From NCBI GenBank assembly GCA_947584105.1, contig CANPWK010000051.1, forward strand, positions 1-7,762: a stretch of 7,762 bases of DNA, given 5' to 3'. Within the stretch, counting starts at the first letter, position 1. Each line of letters starts with the position of its first letter. A program made the position numbers and the translations under genes. The stretch is from an uncultured Bacilli bacterium (GTDB taxonomy: Bacteria > Bacillota_I > Bacilli_A > RF39 > UBA660). Below are positions 5,903-7,762 of this stretch, one piece after another. The notes under the pieces are model-generated. The model was not told the DNA's origin, searched no databases, and saw only the letters and a list, made by a program, of their open reading frames with translations.

Positions 5903-7670
5903 TTCTTTTAAAACTCTTTTCTAGATCACTTTTAGTAAACGTAATAACAGTAGGTCGGCCATGTGGACAATTGAAAGGATTTTGACACTTTGCTAAATCA
6001 TCAATTAAATAACTAGCTTCCTCTAAAGTAATATTAGTATTAGCTTTAATTGATGCCTTACAAGCTAAAGTTGCCGCTAAATGATCATTAAATTTTTCTT
6101 TAGAAAAATCTTTTTCACGATTGATAACCGCTTCAATAATCCTTTTTATTTTTTCATTAGTATTATCTTTAATCCAAGTTGGATGTTCTTTAACTATAAT
6201 AGAATTAAAACCAAAATCTTCTATTACAAACCCCATATCACTTAAGATATTCATATTTTGTTTTAATATTATTAATTCATTTGTTGGAAATTCGAGTGTT
6301 AACGGTACTAACATACTCATTTTAGTATGACTAGTAGCTAATTTTTCCTTAAATAATTCATAATTAACTCTTTCTTTTGCTGCATGTTGATCAATTATAT
6401 ACATTCCCTGTTCATTTTGACAAATAATATAAGTCCCCCATACTAATCCGACTGGATAAATAGTAGGAAACTTCGGATTATCATTTTGTTTATTATCATC
6501 CTCTGCAACAAAATCCGAATTAACTGAATATTCATTAAAATCAATAATTTGTTCTTCTACTACATTATTAATTTTAATATCATCATCAAAATTATCTGTA
6601 TTAATAGTATATTCAATTTTTTGATTATCTAAATGAGCTGTATTTTGTTTAGCTTTTTCTAAATCATCATTAGCATTAGGTATTAAAGTTCTAGACGATA
6701 TTTTTGTTTTAATCATCTTTGTGATTAAATCTATAAGTTCATCTAATTTAGAGAACTTTATATCCATTTTAGTAGGATGAATATTCACATCTATGAGAGA
6801 ATTATCTACTACAATATTTAATACTACAACAGGATAATAATTATCTGGTTTATAAGAATGATAAGCTTCATTAATTGCATTATTTAATTTTTGATTTCTA
6901 ACTATACGACCATTAACAATAGTAATCATACTATTATTTTTAGAGCGATATACTTCTGGTAAACTAATATACCCATATATCTCGTAATCATTATCACTAG
7001 TGCTTACCTTTAACATCTTTTTACTAATATTAGAACCATATATACTATTAATTACCTTTAAAAGATTTCCACTACCATCAGTTTTTAACAATATTTTTTC
7101 ATTATTAATTAAAGTGAAACGGATATCCGGTTTTGATAAAGCTAATTTATTCATGTATTCAGTAATATGTGAAAGTTCTGTATATAAACTTTTTAAATAT
7201 TTTAACCTGGCAGGAGTATTATAAAATAAATCTCTCACCTCAATAATAGTACCACGTCTAGCATCACCTTTTGAAACATCTATAATCTTTCCACCTTCAA
7301 TATTTACAACAGTACCAATTTCATCTATGCAAGTAGAAAGTCTTATTTTGCTAACTGAAGCAATAGAAGCCAATGCCTCACCTCTAAATCCTAAAGTATT
7401 AATATGGAATAAATCATCTTCATCAATTATTTTACTTGTCGCATGACGCAAAAAACAGTTAACAGCATCTTTATTATCCATACCTTTGCCATTATCTGTT
7501 ACTTTTATCATCTTTACACCAGATTCAATTAATTCTACCTTAACTTCACTTGCCTGTGCATCAATACTATTTTCCACTAATTCTTTTACAACAGAAGCAC
7601 ATCTTTCAACAACCTCACCTGCAGCTATTTTATTGGCCAAAATAGTATCCATTACTTTAATTATAGCCAT
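5892..7670 (-). CDS. mutL: DNA mismatch repair protein MutL (endonuclease-type)
   Basis: MutL couples mismatch recognition by MutS to strand removal. It has 592 residues. The N-terminal GHKL ATPase domain has ELVENSIDA at 30-38 (catalytic Glu30 and Mg-binding Asn34), DNGKGM at 59-64, GFRGEAL at 94-100 and a following GTIIEVRDLFYNTPAR segment. A low-complexity Asn/Asp-rich linker covers roughly 335-400. The C-terminal dimerisation domain carries DQHAAKERVNYE at 427-438, matching the DQHA(X)2E(X)4E endonuclease motif, plus ACKASIKA at 536-543 and CPHGRP at 568-573, the zinc-site motifs. It should therefore be a nicking MutL as in organisms without MutH. AGGTGA (7673-7678) upstream sets the start at 7670; an upstream gene fragment ends at a TAG overlapping that site. 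mutS is not visible and could lie further right. Confidence 0.97.
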   Translation of the reverse strand: MAIIKVMDTILANKIAAGEVVERCASVVKELVENSIDAQASEVKVELIESGVKMIKVTDNGKGMDNKDAVNCFLRHATSKIIDEDDLFHINTLGFRGEALASIASVSKIRLSTCIDEIGTVVNIEGGKIIDVSKGDARRGTIIEVRDLFYNTPARLKYLKSLYTELSHITEYMNKLALSKPDIRFTLINNEKILLKTDGSGNLLKVINSIYGSNISKKMLKVSTSDNDYEIYGYISLPEVYRSKNNSMITIVNGRIVRNQKLNNAINEAYHSYKPDNYYPVVVLNIVVDNSLIDVNIHPTKMDIKFSKLDELIDLITKMIKTKISSRTLIPNANDDLEKAKQNTAHLDNQKIEYTINTDNFDDDIKINNVVEEQIIDFNEYSVNSDFVAEDDNKQNDNPKFPTIYPVGLVWGTYIICQNEQGMYIIDQHAAKERVNYELFKEKLATSHTKMSMLVPLTLEFPTNELIILKQNMNILSDMGFVIEDFGFNSIIVKEHPTWIKDNTNEKIKRIIEAVINREKDFSKEKFNDHLAATLACKASIKANTNITLEEASYLIDDLAKCQNPFNCPHGRPTVITFTKSDLEKSFKRSGF

Positions 7671-7683
7671 AATTCACCTACTT
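7668..7683 (-). repeat. mutL start junction: 16-nt sequence identical to the murB/divIB junction
   Basis: On the minus strand this reads AAGTAGGTGAATTATG, with a TAG that ends the upstream frame, an AGGTGA ribosome site and the mutL ATG. It matches 3549-3564 base for base; the next base differs. Confidence 0.75.
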
Positions 7684-7762
7684 ATATTTACTATCTATTC
7701 CCATATATTCTTCTAAACTAATCCAATTACCATTGTTATATAATTTTTTAGCTAAATCAAAG
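7678..7762 (-). CDS. 3' end of an unrecognised gene upstream of mutL (partial)
   Basis: A minus-strand frame is open from the right edge to TAG at 7678-7680, giving 27 residues that end NWISLEEYMGIDSKYK. I do not recognise the family, and it does not look like the usual MutS C-terminus. That it is a real gene is supported by its stop codon lying inside the mutL ribosome site, the same design as at murB/divIB and ftsA/ftsZ, and by plausible residue composition, including a TGG tryptophan. With so little visible, chance is possible. Confidence 0.5.
   Translation of the reverse strand, partial: FDLAKKLYNNGNWISLEEYMGIDSKYK

Noticed and set aside
6121..6330. Plus-strand frame in mutL resembling a membrane peptide
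   Set aside because: Antisense within the conserved MutL C-terminal domain; hydrophobicity is a by-product of AT-rich antisense reading. The same applies to the frames at 7000-7224 and 7486-7716.
1..7762. CRISPR array, tRNA, rRNA, insertion sequence or riboswitch
   Set aside because: No regularly spaced repeats, no cloverleaf or rRNA-like GC-rich segments, no IS ends or intact transposase, and no leader longer than 250 bp with recognisable riboswitch elements were seen.

Overview
The window is a very AT-rich stretch of bacterial chromosome, almost entirely coded on the minus strand. It carries the late, peptidoglycan-precursor and division end of a Bacillota-type dcw cluster (murG, murB, divIB, ftsA, ftsZ), preceded by mutL and a small DUF1294 membrane protein. 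Strong purine-rich Shine-Dalgarno sites, the divIB (not Gram-negative ftsQ) type protein, a MutL with endonuclease motifs and the murG-murB-divIB-ftsA-ftsZ order suggest a low-GC member of Bacillota (Bacilli/Erysipelotrichia-like or an uncultured walled relative of Mollicutes). The long ORFs end at TAA or TAG and tryptophans are coded by TGG, so nothing suggests UGA recoding. The lineage call is inference.

Layout, reading the minus strand from the right edge: the 3' end of an unrecognised gene (7678-7762); mutL (5892-7670); a DUF1294 membrane protein that overlaps the mutL end by 11 bp (5633-5902); a 110-bp gap with a good extended -10 promoter inside an 8-bp inverted repeat; murG (4449-5522); murB (3559-4445), which is broken by a frameshift near 4263; divIB (2877-3551); a 244-bp gap with hairpins and a promoter; ftsA (1394-2632); and ftsZ (246-1382). 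At the left edge a plus-strand gene fragment, the C-terminal tail of an Rpn/PD-(D/E)XK transposase-like protein, runs convergently into ftsZ, and the two share a bidirectional terminator at 186-223.

The genes appear to form three transcription units: (x-)mutL-DUF1294, murG-murB-divIB, and ftsA-ftsZ. MurG and MurB act in peptidoglycan precursor synthesis (lipid II formation and UDP-MurNAc formation). DivIB, FtsA and FtsZ belong to the divisome, with FtsA anchoring FtsZ filaments to the membrane. MutL is a separate function (mismatch repair).

I see no novel multi-gene system here. The most notable point is the disrupted murB, an essential gene, where about 7 nt appear to be missing from the FAD-binding GxGSN motif. 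This is either a sequencing/assembly error or a real lesion. Other points are the dyad around the murG -35 box, the structured ftsA leader, and a 16-nt junction sequence shared exactly by two gene starts.
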